Source: Palsa-461 sp036844945 (GTDB lineage: Bacteria > Actinomycetota > Acidimicrobiia > Acidimicrobiales > RAAP-2). From it: 64,000 nucleotides of DNA. Positions within the stretch are counted from its first letter, which is position 1. Every line of letters starts with the position of its first letter. The notes under the pieces were generated by a model. It searched no databases. It saw only the letters and a program-made list of their open reading frames with translations, and was not told where the DNA came from. The stretch covers positions 1-64,000 of the forward strand of contig DAIUEV010000002.1 of NCBI GenBank assembly GCA_036844945.1, written 5' to 3'. Shown here piece by piece: positions 33,714-42,201 of this stretch. The position numbers and the translations under genes are program-made.

Positions 33714-34202
33714 TCAAGCGTCGGGCTCGAACGCCCGGCGCAGGAGCTTGGGGGCCTCCGGCCCCCCATCGATCACGTGGTTGGTCCGCCGGGACACCCG
33801 CCAGCCCTCCGCCGTCCGGGTGAACGACCAGGCGTTGGCCGACACCCGCCACACGTCGTAGCCGTCGTCGGTGTGCCGGTAGACCCGGCTGTAGCCGACG
33901 GCGGTGGCGCGGTCGCCGTCGATCCGGACCAGGGGGAAGGCGGGGATGTGGGCCGACCCGCCGGCGATGAGCGACTGGTGGCCCTCGGCCAGCACCATCG
34001 CCGAGATCGCCGCCGGGCCGATCAGATACGACAGGTCCGACTCCAAGATCGCGTCGTCGGAGAACAGCGAGGCCGCCGCGGCCGCGTCCCCGGTGTCGAC
34101 GGCCGGGCCCCAGCTGTTGATCAGCCGGTGGATCTCGATCTGGTCCTCGAGCAGCCGCACCCGCGCCTCGAGCGCCGCCACCTTGTCCTCGAGCTCAGCC
34201 AC
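33714..34202 (-). CDS. SnoaL-like / NTF2-fold protein
   Basis: 162 residues from GTG 34202. An N-terminal coiled-coil-like stretch (LEDKVAALEARVRLLEDQIEIHRLINSWG) leads into a SnoaL-type cone-shaped fold: AVDTGDAAAAASLFSDDAIL, then the beta-rich SRVYRHTDDGYDVWRVSANAWSFTRTAEGWRVSRRTN. Such proteins act as isomerases, dehydratases or ligand binders, commonly beside steroid and aromatic catabolic genes. The Asp/His typical of ketosteroid isomerases cannot be assigned with confidence. Confidence 0.8.
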   Translation of the reverse strand: MAELEDKVAALEARVRLLEDQIEIHRLINSWGPAVDTGDAAAAASLFSDDAILESDLSYLIGPAAISAMVLAEGHQSLIAGGSAHIPAFPLVRIDGDRATAVGYSRVYRHTDDGYDVWRVSANAWSFTRTAEGWRVSRRTNHVIDGGPEAPKLLRRAFEPDA

Positions 34203-34279
34203 GTCCCCCGCCCACCTCCCGATCGGCCCCGGGTGGCCGTTGCGTCGTACGCGCGAACTGCCGCGGGAACCCCGGCCCG

Positions 34280-34891
34280 CTAGACGGTGGCGCCGGGGCT
34301 CAGGGTTCCCTTGGCGTCGAGCAGATGATGGTGCGACTCGTGCACCGCGTTGCGGGCGATCCCGGCCAGCGTGAAGCTGTACACCCCGTAGCGCCCGCGG
34401 TCGTTGACCACCGTCCGGGTCCACTCGGACGGCCCCAAGGACGCCAGGATGTCGGAGACCCGCCCCGCATAGCCCTCGAGCTCGTCGGCCAACTCCCCGG
34501 CGTCGAGCTCGTTGTAGGCGGCCCACTCCTCTTGGGGAGGATTGAAGATCGGGACGACCGGGCTGTCCTGCTCCTTGCCGAGGAGCAGCCGGTCACCGGC
34601 GACCCGCAGGGTCCCGCTCACGTGCGCGGCGTACTGGAGGGGTGAGAAGACCCCGGGCTCGGGGATGTGGCGCAGGGTCGCATCGTCCGAGCTCAAGAGG
34701 AACCTGCGCCATGCACCGGCCAGCTCGACCACGCGCCCGCCGAGCGACTCGTTCGGCAGGGACGCCGGATTCAGGCCGCACTGCGGGCAGGGCTCCTCCT
34801 GGATTCGGTGCCACTGCCAGCCCTCGCCGCGCGCCGCCCGGAGCTTCTCGAGGTCGTCGGGTTCGGCCGGCTGCGCCGAGGCGCTCGTCAC
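34280..34891 (-). CDS. DinB-fold (mycothiol-transferase-like) protein
   Basis: 203 residues from GTG 34891. A CPQC motif near the N-terminus (EEPCPQCGLNPASLP) and a helical-bundle DinB/YfiT-like pattern follow, with candidate metal ligands His in QYAAHVSG and the terminal VHESHHHLLD. In actinobacteria the fold is often a metal-dependent thiol (mycothiol/bacillithiol) transferase or damage-inducible protein. The open frame continues upstream, but that region overlaps the divergent DsbA-like gene's promoter. Confidence 0.75.
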   Translation of the reverse strand: MTSASAQPAEPDDLEKLRAARGEGWQWHRIQEEPCPQCGLNPASLPNESLGGRVVELAGAWRRFLLSSDDATLRHIPEPGVFSPLQYAAHVSGTLRVAGDRLLLGKEQDSPVVPIFNPPQEEWAAYNELDAGELADELEGYAGRVSDILASLGPSEWTRTVVNDRGRYGVYSFTLAGIARNAVHESHHHLLDAKGTLSPGATV

Positions 34892-34944
34892 CGGGCGAGC
34901 ATATCGCCAGCCTCGATCGGCTCTCCCGCCGATAGGCTCCGCGC

Positions 34945-35583
34945 GTGACCGACGTCGAGGTGTTCGTCGATCCCGGATGCCCATGGGCGTGGATCACCTC
35001 TCGCTGGCTGCTCGAAGTCGCACCCGAGCGGGACCTCGCGCTGTTCTGGCGCTCCTATTGCCTCGAGATCCGGGATGACTACGGGGTCGCCCCGACCGTC
35101 CTGCCGGAGTACCGGCAGGCCGCGCTCGAGGGCCACGCCATCGCCCACCGGATGCTCCGGATCTTCGAGGCGGCGCGGGCCGAGGCGGGCGAGGAGGCGG
35201 TCGACCGGCTGTACGCCGAGTGGGGGCGGCGGCGGTTCTCACCGGGGCATCCGGCGTCCGACCAGCTCCTCGTCGAGGTCGTGGCCGCCGCCGGGCTCGA
35301 CGGACGGCTGACCGGCGCGGCCGACGAGGAGAAGTGGGACGGTCCGATCCGGGACTCGATGGAGGTCGCCTATGCCTTCGGGGGCCCGAAGACCCAGACG
35401 CCGACCGTCGTCGTGCGCGCCGACCCGCCGCACGGGTTCAAGGGCCCGGTGATGGCGCCGGCACCCACCGGCCCCGACGCGCTCCGGTTGTGGGACGCCA
35501 TTTGCGTGCTCTCCGAGCACCGGGGGTTCTTCGAGATCACCCGGCCACGGGTCAACGCGGCGCGCGCCCACATCTCGGTCTGA
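34945..35583 (+). CDS. DsbA-fold thioredoxin-like protein (Rv2466c-like)
   Basis: 212 residues from GTG 34945. It begins VEVFVDPGCPWAWITSRWLLEV: a thioredoxin-fold active site with a single cysteine (CPWA, Cys12) where mycobacterial Rv2466c, a mycothiol-dependent nitroreductase, has CPWC. The helical insertion and QTPTVVV cis-Pro region fit the DsbA family. A one-cysteine site would act with a low-molecular-weight thiol instead of forming an intramolecular disulfide. Divergent from the DinB-fold gene, 53 bases apart. Confidence 0.8.
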   Translation: MTDVEVFVDPGCPWAWITSRWLLEVAPERDLALFWRSYCLEIRDDYGVAPTVLPEYRQAALEGHAIAHRMLRIFEAARAEAGEEAVDRLYAEWGRRRFSPGHPASDQLLVEVVAAAGLDGRLTGAADEEKWDGPIRDSMEVAYAFGGPKTQTPTVVVRADPPHGFKGPVMAPAPTGPDALRLWDAICVLSEHRGFFEITRPRVNAARAHISV

Positions 35584-35611
35584 ACACGACCGGCCCGGCG
35601 GCCGGCCCAAC

Positions 35612-36883
35612 CTAGAGGACGCCGATGCCGGCGGCCTCGTTGCGCTTGCGCCACTCGTTCTTCGGCATGCGGGTCACGTCGACGTCCTTGGCGAGCGCCC
35701 GCAGCGCCCCGACCGAAGCCTGCTCCTTGTCAATGTGCTTGAACGGGTCCCAGTCGAAGAAGCGGCAGGCGTTCTGCCAGGTGATCTGGTGGATCTCGTC
35801 GTCCGAGCAGCTCGCGTCCTGGAGCTCCTTCCAGGAGAACTCCGGTGACTCGGGCCATGTCGTGTCGGTGTGGGGGTAGTCGCACTCCCAGGCGATGATG
35901 TCGAGCCCGATGCGGTCCCGGAGCAGCAGCCCCGAGGGGTCGGTGATGTAGCAGGCCAGGATGTGGTCGCGGAACACCTCGGACGGCAGCTTGCCGCCGA
36001 AGTCGGCGTCGTGGTGCAGCCAGGCCTGGTTGTGATAGTGCCGGTCGATCCGGTCGAAGTAGAACGGGATCCAGCCGATCCCGCCCTCGGAGAGGGCGAC
36101 CTTCAGGTCGGGGAACCGGCGCAGCGTCGGACCGAACAGCAGGTCCTGGGCGGTGATGGCGCTGATCTGGCAGGCGAGCACGATCAGGTGGTCGACCGGC
36201 GCCTCCGGCGCCTTCTTGATGACGTCGAAGCCGCCCCCGATGTGGAGGGAGAGCACCATGTGCTCGTCCACGATCGCCTTCAGCATTGGGTCCCAGTGGC
36301 CCGACAGGAAGCTCGGGAACCCCTGGACGTGGGGAGTCTCGAGGAAGCTGATGGATCGGCAGCCCTTCTTGCCGAGCCGGTGCACCTCCTCCACGGCGAG
36401 GTCGATGTCCCACATCGGCACGATGCCGAGGGGGATGAAGCGGGCCGGGTAGGCGCCGGCCCACTCGTCGATCGCCCAGTCGTTGTACGCCCTGAGCATG
36501 ACGAGGGAGATCTCCTTGTCCTCGGACTCGTTGAAGGTCCGGGCGTTGAAGCCGGCCATGGTGGGGAAGTTCATCGAGGCGAGCACGCCGTTGGCGTTCA
36601 TGTCTTTCACCCGCTCGTGGACGTCGAAGCAGCCTGGCCGCAGCTCTGAGTACGCGCCCGGGTTGAAGCCCCACTCCTCCTTGGGCCAGCCCACCGTCGC
36701 CGCCATGCCGAACGGGGTCGAGGTCGCGTGCCCCTGGAAGACCCACTGGTCGATCCCCTGGTCGTTGCGGACCACCTTCGGGACCTTGTCCGCCCACTTC
36801 GCCGGCACGTGGTTCTTGTACATGTCGGGCGGCTCGATCATGTGGTCGTCGATGCTCACCAGGATCATGTCTTCGAGCTGCAT
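35612..36883 (-). CDS. Amidohydrolase-2 family metal-dependent hydrolase
   Basis: 423 residues from ATG 36883 (GAGAGGAACG upstream). ACMSD-like barrel: VSIDDHMIEPPDMY, MNFPTMAGFNARTF, a mid-sequence LSLHIGGGFD with a metal-binding His, ALSEGGIGWIPFYFDRIDRHY, and WECDYPHTDTTWPES. As with its relative at 15900-17090, the first metal motif is D-D-H rather than HxH. It lies downstream of an acyl-CoA dehydrogenase gene on the same strand, 82 bases apart, suggesting a role in the same catabolic unit. The substrate is unknown. Confidence 0.82.
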   Translation of the reverse strand: MQLEDMILVSIDDHMIEPPDMYKNHVPAKWADKVPKVVRNDQGIDQWVFQGHATSTPFGMAATVGWPKEEWGFNPGAYSELRPGCFDVHERVKDMNANGVLASMNFPTMAGFNARTFNESEDKEISLVMLRAYNDWAIDEWAGAYPARFIPLGIVPMWDIDLAVEEVHRLGKKGCRSISFLETPHVQGFPSFLSGHWDPMLKAIVDEHMVLSLHIGGGFDVIKKAPEAPVDHLIVLACQISAITAQDLLFGPTLRRFPDLKVALSEGGIGWIPFYFDRIDRHYHNQAWLHHDADFGGKLPSEVFRDHILACYITDPSGLLLRDRIGLDIIAWECDYPHTDTTWPESPEFSWKELQDASCSDDEIHQITWQNACRFFDWDPFKHIDKEQASVGALRALAKDVDVTRMPKNEWRKRNEAAGIGVL

Positions 36884-36965
36884 GGACGTTCCTCTCGCCG
36901 ATGAAGGCAGGCCTTCCCCGGGGCCCACCCTACGCCCGAAATCCTATTTGCCCGAGGGCCGGGGC

Positions 36966-38123
36966 CTACCCGTCAGCCTCGGATCCGAGCGCCTGGCGGG
37001 CGATGATCACCTGCTGGATCTGGCTGGTGCCCTCGAAGATCCGGAAGAGCCGGGCGTCCCGGTAGAACCGCTCGACCGCCACCCCCCGCATGTAGCCCGC
37101 CCCCCCGTGGATCTGCACGGCCCGGTCTGCCACCCGGCAGACCATCTCGGAGCAGAAGTACTTGGCGGTCGAGGGGCCGAGCTTGCGGTCGGTGCCGGCG
37201 TCGAAGGCCCGGGCGACCTCGAGGGTCAGGCTCCGGCCGGCCATGTAGTCGGTCACCGAGTCGGCGATCAGGCCCTGGATCAGCTGGAAGCTGGCGATCG
37301 GGCGCCCCGACTGCTTGCGCTCCCGGGCGTAGTTGACCGACTCGTCGACCAGGCGACCGGCCAGGCCCACGCAACAGGCCGCCATGTGGGCGCGGCCGTG
37401 GGCGAGGCAGCGCATGGCGGTGGCGTAGCCGTTGTCGACCCCGTCGTCGCCGCCGACGACCGCCGGGGCGTCGACCCGCACGTCGTCGAAGAACACCTCG
37501 GAGGTCCAGGCGCCGGACTGGCCCATCTTCTTGTCCCGGGGGCCGACCGTCAGGCCGGGCAGGTCCCGGGGCACGAGGAAGGTGGAGATCCCCCGGGTCG
37601 CCTTGGCGGCCGGGTTGGTGCGGGCGAACACCATGAAGACGTCCGCGATCGGGGCGTTCGTGATGTAGCGCTTCGAGCCGTTGAGCACCCAGGTGTCGCC
37701 GTCGCGCACCGCGCTCGTGGTGAGCGTCGAGGGGTCCGAGCCCGCCTCGGTCTCGGTCAGCGCGAACGAAGCCGTCAGCTCGCCGCTGGCGAGCTTCGGG
37801 AGCCACTCCTTCTTCTGTTCCTCCGTGCCCCCCTCGAGCAACACGTGACCGGCGATCCCGTTGTTGGTGCCGAACATGGAACGGAGGGCGGGCGTCGTGT
37901 AGCCGAGCTCGAAGACCAGCTGGACCTCCTCCTCCAGGCCGAGGCCCAGCCCGCCGTACTCCTCGGGGATCGCGAAGCCGTAGAGCCCCATGTCCTTCGC
38001 GGCCTGCCGGATGTCGTCGGGGACCTCGTCGCGCTCTTCGATCTCGTTCTCGGCCGGCACCACCCGGCCCCGGATGAAGTCACGGGTCACCGACACGATC
38101 TCGGCGAAGTCGGCACTGTTCAC
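36966..38123 (-). CDS. Acyl-CoA dehydrogenase (canonical)
   Basis: 385 residues from GTG 38123, with GGGAGGAGCG upstream. FAD-binding ALTETEAGSDPS and the C-terminal RDARLFRIFEGTSQIQ with the expected catalytic Glu (in FEGTS) are complete, as in short/medium-chain enzymes. It introduces the 2,3-double bond into acyl-CoA and passes electrons to ETF. It is divergent from a MaoC hydratase pair at 38260-39212, whose products would hydrate the resulting enoyl-CoA, so the three genes likely serve one pathway from a shared 136-base promoter region. Confidence 0.93.
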   Translation of the reverse strand: MNSADFAEIVSVTRDFIRGRVVPAENEIEERDEVPDDIRQAAKDMGLYGFAIPEEYGGLGLGLEEEVQLVFELGYTTPALRSMFGTNNGIAGHVLLEGGTEEQKKEWLPKLASGELTASFALTETEAGSDPSTLTTSAVRDGDTWVLNGSKRYITNAPIADVFMVFARTNPAAKATRGISTFLVPRDLPGLTVGPRDKKMGQSGAWTSEVFFDDVRVDAPAVVGGDDGVDNGYATAMRCLAHGRAHMAACCVGLAGRLVDESVNYARERKQSGRPIASFQLIQGLIADSVTDYMAGRSLTLEVARAFDAGTDRKLGPSTAKYFCSEMVCRVADRAVQIHGGAGYMRGVAVERFYRDARLFRIFEGTSQIQQVIIARQALGSEADG

Positions 38124-38259
38124 GAGCGCTCCTCCCGGGAGGCGCCGGCCGAGGCCGCGCCGGCGAAAACCCAATTCTAGGTGGGCCGGTCTGCGAGTAG
38201 CCTGGCCGCCCAGTCGGACCCCGCGGTGCTCGCGCGGGCCGGTGCGCGAGGAGGTGCCG

Positions 38260-38781
38260 ATGTCGGAGTGGAGCTTCCCGGTCGAGGCCGGGCACATCAT
38301 GATGTTCGCCCGATCGGTGGGCGACCCCAACCCCGTCTACTACGACGAGGAGGCCGCCAAGCGCACCGAGGTCGGGGGGATCGTGGCCCCGCCGACCTTC
38401 ATCCAGGCGAGCGCGCAGTTCAACCCGAGCTACTTCCTGCGACCGAAGATCGGCGAGCGGTGGTTCGGGTCGGGCAAGGACCCGTCGGGCTCCGGCGCCC
38501 CGGCTCCGGAGTCTTCGGGCGAGTCGGGCGGCGGCCGAGGCGGCGGCGGGGGCGGGGTCGGCCTCCACGCCGAGCAGCACTTCGAGTACCACCGGCCCAT
38601 CCGGCCGGGCGACGTGCTCACCCCGACCAACAAGGAGGGCAAGACCTGGGAGCGCGAGGGCCGCTCCGGACATCTCCAGTTCTCCGAGACCATCACCGAG
38701 TGGCACGACGCCGAGGGCAACCTCGTCGTCACCGCCCGCGGCGTCGGCGTCCGCACGACCGGCCCCGCGCCGAAGAACTAG
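38260..38781 (+). CDS. MaoC/FAS1-type dehydratase-like protein (HadA-like) with Gly/Ser-rich insert
   Basis: 173 residues. The HadA-like hot-dog fold without the hydratase catalytic pair: the start VEAGHIMMFARSVGDPNPVYYDEEAAKRTEVGGIVAPPTF is the typical N-terminal domain sequence, followed after an insertion by HFEYHRPIRPGDVL and a C-terminal ETITEWHDAEGNLVVTARGVGVRT. Between them, residues about 65-100 are almost entirely Gly, Ser, Pro and Glu. This is unusual for the family and likely a flexible loop. It partners with the next gene as HadA-HadB type subunits. Confidence 0.85.
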   Translation: MSEWSFPVEAGHIMMFARSVGDPNPVYYDEEAAKRTEVGGIVAPPTFIQASAQFNPSYFLRPKIGERWFGSGKDPSGSGAPAPESSGESGGGRGGGGGGVGLHAEQHFEYHRPIRPGDVLTPTNKEGKTWEREGRSGHLQFSETITEWHDAEGNLVVTARGVGVRTTGPAPKN

Positions 38782-38789
38782 GAGGGACC

Positions 38790-39212
38790 ATGGCACTGTC
38801 GGCATCCAGCCTGAAGGTGGGCGACAGCCGGAGCGAGGTGGTCGCCCACGAGCTGTCGCGCACCCAGATCGTCCAGTACGCGGGCGCCTCGGGCGACTAC
38901 AACCCTCTGCACAGCGACGAGGTCTACGTGACCAAGGTGGCCGGCTTCCCGTCCGTCTTCGCCCACGGCATGCTCACCATGGGTCTCACCGGCCGCCTGC
39001 TCACCGACTGGGCCGGCGACGGGCGGCTGCTCTCTTACGGGGTCCGATTCGAGAAGCAGGTCTGGCCGGGCGACACGCTGACCGCGACGGCGACGGTCGA
39101 GTCGATCGAGGACGGCGACGACGGCAAGGTCGCGTCTATCTCGGTTGTGACCGTCAACGAGGCCGGCGACCGGGTCCTGTCGGGGACGGCCCGGGCCCGG
39201 CTCGACCCCTAG
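38790..39212 (+). CDS. MaoC-family enoyl-CoA/enoyl-acyl hydratase (HadB-like)
   Basis: 140 residues from ATG with GGAGGGACC upstream, eight bases after the preceding stop. The hydratase-2 catalytic motif is present: YAGASGDYNPLHSDEVY (the Asp and His of the DxNPLH pattern) followed by FAHGMLTMGLTGRLL. It would form the active subunit of a heterodimer with the HadA-like protein and hydrate an enoyl-CoA made by the divergent acyl-CoA dehydrogenase. Confidence 0.92.
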   Translation: MALSASSLKVGDSRSEVVAHELSRTQIVQYAGASGDYNPLHSDEVYVTKVAGFPSVFAHGMLTMGLTGRLLTDWAGDGRLLSYGVRFEKQVWPGDTLTATATVESIEDGDDGKVASISVVTVNEAGDRVLSGTARARLDP

Positions 39213-39233
39213 GAGCGAGGTCCGGACACCGGA

Positions 39234-40136
39234 TCAGCTCGGGGGCCCGGCGGCGGCAACCGCGGCCGGGGGCGGGGGCGCCTCGGACACGGGGGTCGCC
39301 GCGGCCGGCACCGTGAGCTCCCGCAGGCGGTTCCAGGCGGCCAGGGCGAGGACGACCAGTCCGGCCGCCGCGACGGCGACCGCCAGCGGCACCCCGATGC
39401 GCACCGCCGTCAGCGAGGCCGTCGGCCCGAACACCGCCGCGGCCACGACGGTGGCGATCACATAGGACGCCACCAGGATCGCGAGGCCGGCCACGAGCTC
39501 CCGCCAGCGGCGGGTGACGAGGAAGCCCTTGCGGCGGGCGAGCTCGATCGCGGCGGTGAGAGCGGCCAGGCCGAGCGCCCACAGGACCGCGGTCGCCACC
39601 GCGAGACCCTTGTCGGCGACCGAGGCGTCGGGCAGGCCAACCGCGACCGCGACCAGCACCAGCCCGACCCCGGCGCAGAGCCACAGCGCGGCCTGGTGCG
39701 GCAGCCCCGGCTGGGCCTCCTCGAGGAGCGAGCGGCGGGCGGCCCTCGTGACGAGGAGGATCGCCCAGGCCCCGAACCCGATGGCGCCGACGACGTTGGC
39801 GGCCTCCGAGCCCGTCGGGGAGGTGGCCGCGGCCACGAGCAGGCCGACCGCCACAAGCAGCGTGGCCGCGGCCGCCGCACCGAGCTCGACGGCGTCGGTC
39901 GCGCTCCGGCGCAGCACCATGGCCCAGGCCGCCCAGCCAAGCGCAACCACCGCGACCGCCCCGCCCACCGCGGCGAGCCAGGCGCCGGCGGTCGACAGGT
40001 CGTGCGCGGTGCCAACCCTGGCGGGCCCGCTGAGCACGGCGAAGGCCACCGCCATCAGGATCTTGCCCAGCGCGACGAACAGGGCGGCGGCGACCGCCAA
40101 CGCCATCGCGGTCGCCGATCGCGTCGCCTCGATCAT
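39234..40136 (-). CDS. Uncharacterised polytopic membrane protein
   Basis: 300 residues from ATG 40136 (GGAGGGGGCC upstream). About eight hydrophobic segments alternate with short loops, and the C-terminal 30 residues are Pro/Ala-rich and cytoplasmic or exposed. The sequence is highly alanine/valine-biased, with no motif recognised. It follows the DHA2 exporter gene on the same strand, 53 bases apart, and might be co-transcribed. No function is assigned. Confidence 0.7.
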   Translation of the reverse strand: MIEATRSATAMALAVAAALFVALGKILMAVAFAVLSGPARVGTAHDLSTAGAWLAAVGGAVAVVALGWAAWAMVLRRSATDAVELGAAAAATLLVAVGLLVAAATSPTGSEAANVVGAIGFGAWAILLVTRAARRSLLEEAQPGLPHQAALWLCAGVGLVLVAVAVGLPDASVADKGLAVATAVLWALGLAALTAAIELARRKGFLVTRRWRELVAGLAILVASYVIATVVAAAVFGPTASLTAVRIGVPLAVAVAAAGLVVLALAAWNRLRELTVPAAATPVSEAPPPPAAVAAAGPPS

Positions 40137-40189
40137 GTGGCCCCCTCCGCTCCCCGGCCGGGCGCCGGGGTGACTGCGAAGACCCAAAC

Positions 40190-41821
40190 CTAGATCTGGT
40201 CGCCGCGTCCCCGGACATGGCGCACCGTGATCGCTGCGACCGCCGCACCTGCGCACAGCAGCCCGCCCGAGATCTCGAGCGAGGTGTGCAGGCCGGAGCC
40301 GAAGGCGTTGTAGGCGGCCTGGACGACCTTGGTGGCGATCCGCGAGACCGCCACGTTCTTCGACTGCTCCGCCTTCGTCGCCGCGTTCGAGCTGAGCCCG
40401 CCGCCGGTGACGGCATGGAGCACGAGGCTCTGGAACGAGGGCGGGATGCCGATGGCGCGCAGCCTCGCCGCGAGGCCCCCGGTGAGACGGGCGTTGACGA
40501 TCGAGCCGAGGATGGCCACGCCGAAGACGGCGCCGAGCTCACGGCTCGTGTTGGTGGCCGACGCGGCCATGCCCGAGCGCTCGGGGGGCACGACGCTGAG
40601 CGGGGTCGAGGTCATGGGCACGAGCGCGATGCCGAACCCGATGCCCGCGATCGGCAGCACCCAGCCGAGCGTGCCGAAGCCAACGTGGGGATCGAGCACC
40701 GCGCCGGTGGCGAACACCCCGGCGGCGGCCATCAGGCAGCCGACCGTCATCGGGATACGCGGCCCCATGCGGCCGACCCAACGGCCGGTGAAGATCGAGG
40801 AGAGGATCAGCCCGGCCGCCATCGGCGCGAAGTCCACGGCGGTCTGGTAGGCGGAGGCGTTCGCCACCACCTGGAGATAGAGCGCGGTGAAGAAGAAGAT
40901 CGAGAAGATCCCGAAGTACGAGGCGAAGGCGACGAAGTTGGACCCGGCCATGGGAGGGCGCGCGAACAACGAGAGTTCGAGCATCGGGCTCTTCACCCGA
41001 CGTTCGACCGCCAGGAAGACCACCATCGCCACCGCCGCCAGCACGAAGAGCGCGACGATCGACCCGCTCCCGTAGCCGGACTGTTCCCCCTGGATCACCG
41101 CGAAGGACCCGGCGGCGAGCGCGAGCGCGCCGAGGATGGTCCCAACGGCGTCGATGCGACGCCCGGCCGGGTCGGAGGTCTCCGGCACGAAAAGGAGCGA
41201 CATGCTGAACGCGACCACGCCCACGAAGAGGTTGAACCAGAAGATGTCGCGCCAGCTGTGGAGACCCACCAGGGCACCGCCGATCACCGGCCCGAGGGCG
41301 AGCGCGAGCCCCGAGACGGCCGCCCACACGCCGAGGGCGTCGGCCCGGGTCCGGCCGTCCGGGTAGACGTGCCGGATGATCGAGAGGGTGCCGGGCTCGG
41401 AGGCCGCGGCCCCGAGGCCCATGATCACCCGCCCGGCGATCAGCGTGTCGACGTTCGGGCTGAGCGCGGCGAGGACCGAGCCGGCGCAGAACACCCCGAC
41501 TCCCGCCAGCATGATCTTCTTGCGGCCGAGGACATCGCCGAGGCTCCCCGCTGCCAGCATGAAGGCGGCGAACGTCAGGGCGTACCCGTTCACCACCCAC
41601 TGGAGGGACGTGACCCCGGCATGGAGATCGTTCTGGACGTCGGCGAGCCCGACGCTCACGATCGTGTTGTCGAGGAAGGTCAGGAACAGGACGACGCAGA
41701 GCGTCGCCAGCGCGACGGCCTGGGCGGGAGATCCGAGCCCCTCGTGCTTCATCTCCATCCCGGGAACCGCGCCCGAGAGACCGCTCGGCGGCGGCGACTG
41801 GAGCACCGTGTGGTCGCTCAT
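40190..41821 (-). CDS. MFS drug exporter, DHA2 (14-helix, EmrB/QacA) family
   Basis: 543 residues from ATG 41821; an in-frame upstream start would add 13 Arg/Pro-rich residues. FLDNTIVSVGL (helix 1 motif), AAGSLGDVLGRKK (motif A loop), GRVIMGLGAAASEPGTLSII and the motif C-like ALGPVIGGALV are all present, with about 14 membrane helices, as in the DHA2 family. It likely exports hydrophobic toxic compounds using the proton gradient. The 380-base stretch upstream holds two inverted repeats that may bind a regulator. Confidence 0.9.
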   Translation of the reverse strand: MSDHTVLQSPPPSGLSGAVPGMEMKHEGLGSPAQAVALATLCVVLFLTFLDNTIVSVGLADVQNDLHAGVTSLQWVVNGYALTFAAFMLAAGSLGDVLGRKKIMLAGVGVFCAGSVLAALSPNVDTLIAGRVIMGLGAAASEPGTLSIIRHVYPDGRTRADALGVWAAVSGLALALGPVIGGALVGLHSWRDIFWFNLFVGVVAFSMSLLFVPETSDPAGRRIDAVGTILGALALAAGSFAVIQGEQSGYGSGSIVALFVLAAVAMVVFLAVERRVKSPMLELSLFARPPMAGSNFVAFASYFGIFSIFFFTALYLQVVANASAYQTAVDFAPMAAGLILSSIFTGRWVGRMGPRIPMTVGCLMAAAGVFATGAVLDPHVGFGTLGWVLPIAGIGFGIALVPMTSTPLSVVPPERSGMAASATNTSRELGAVFGVAILGSIVNARLTGGLAARLRAIGIPPSFQSLVLHAVTGGGLSSNAATKAEQSKNVAVSRIATKVVQAAYNAFGSGLHTSLEISGGLLCAGAAVAAITVRHVRGRGDQI

Positions 41822-41906
41822 CGGGATGCGCCGCCGCCCCCGGGGGATCCACCGTGGCAAGCGGCCAGATCGAACGGCATTCTGCAGCGGTTATACCCGT
41901 TGGACC

Positions 41907-41924
41907 TGGTCAACACGCTGACCA
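41907..41924. promoter_or_regulatory. TetR-type inverted repeat upstream of the DHA2 exporter
   Basis: TGGTCA-ACACGC-TGACCA is a perfect 6-bp inverted repeat with a 6-base spacer, 86 bases upstream of the exporter start. TetR-family regulators often bind sites of this form in front of MFS exporter genes. The regulator gene is not in the window. Confidence 0.45.
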
Positions 41925-41978
41925 CCGCCGTTCGGCGGGCTCCACGATCACCGCGAGGGGTGGCCGGACGCGCAACGA

Positions 41979-41995
41979 CCCCTGGTATCCAGGGG
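41979..41995. promoter_or_regulatory. Perfect 17-bp palindrome CCCCTGG-TAT-CCAGGGG
   Basis: Seven-base arms with a 3-base centre. A third arm, CCAGGGG, recurs at 42004-42010, a further 15 bases on. The cluster of half-sites suggests a protein-binding site between the divergent promoters, though it could also be a stable RNA hairpin. Confidence 0.45.
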
Positions 41996-42201
41996 GGGAT
42001 GGTCCAGGGGCCGCCTGCGCTGTGTGACTGACGGGGATGTACCCGACACGTTTCATACCCCGACCCCAGCGGGCCAAAACGTCCGTTTGGCCATCAATTT
42101 TGGGAACCGTTCTCACCGCCCGTGACCTGGGACTCTTCGGAGATGTGGCGAGCGGCTGAGGGGAGTAGTTTCGCGACAGCACGACACGAAAAGGGGGGCG
42201 C

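Larger units (their letters stand above)
41822..42201. other. 380-base divergent regulatory region, no gene
   Basis: The region separates the DHA2 exporter and an acyl-CoA dehydrogenase operon. It has no convincing coding frame. Its composition is less GC-rich in the middle (around 42040-42110, with AAAACG, TTTGG and ATTTTG runs), as expected for promoters. Two strong inverted repeats, given separately, lie in it. Confidence 0.7.
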
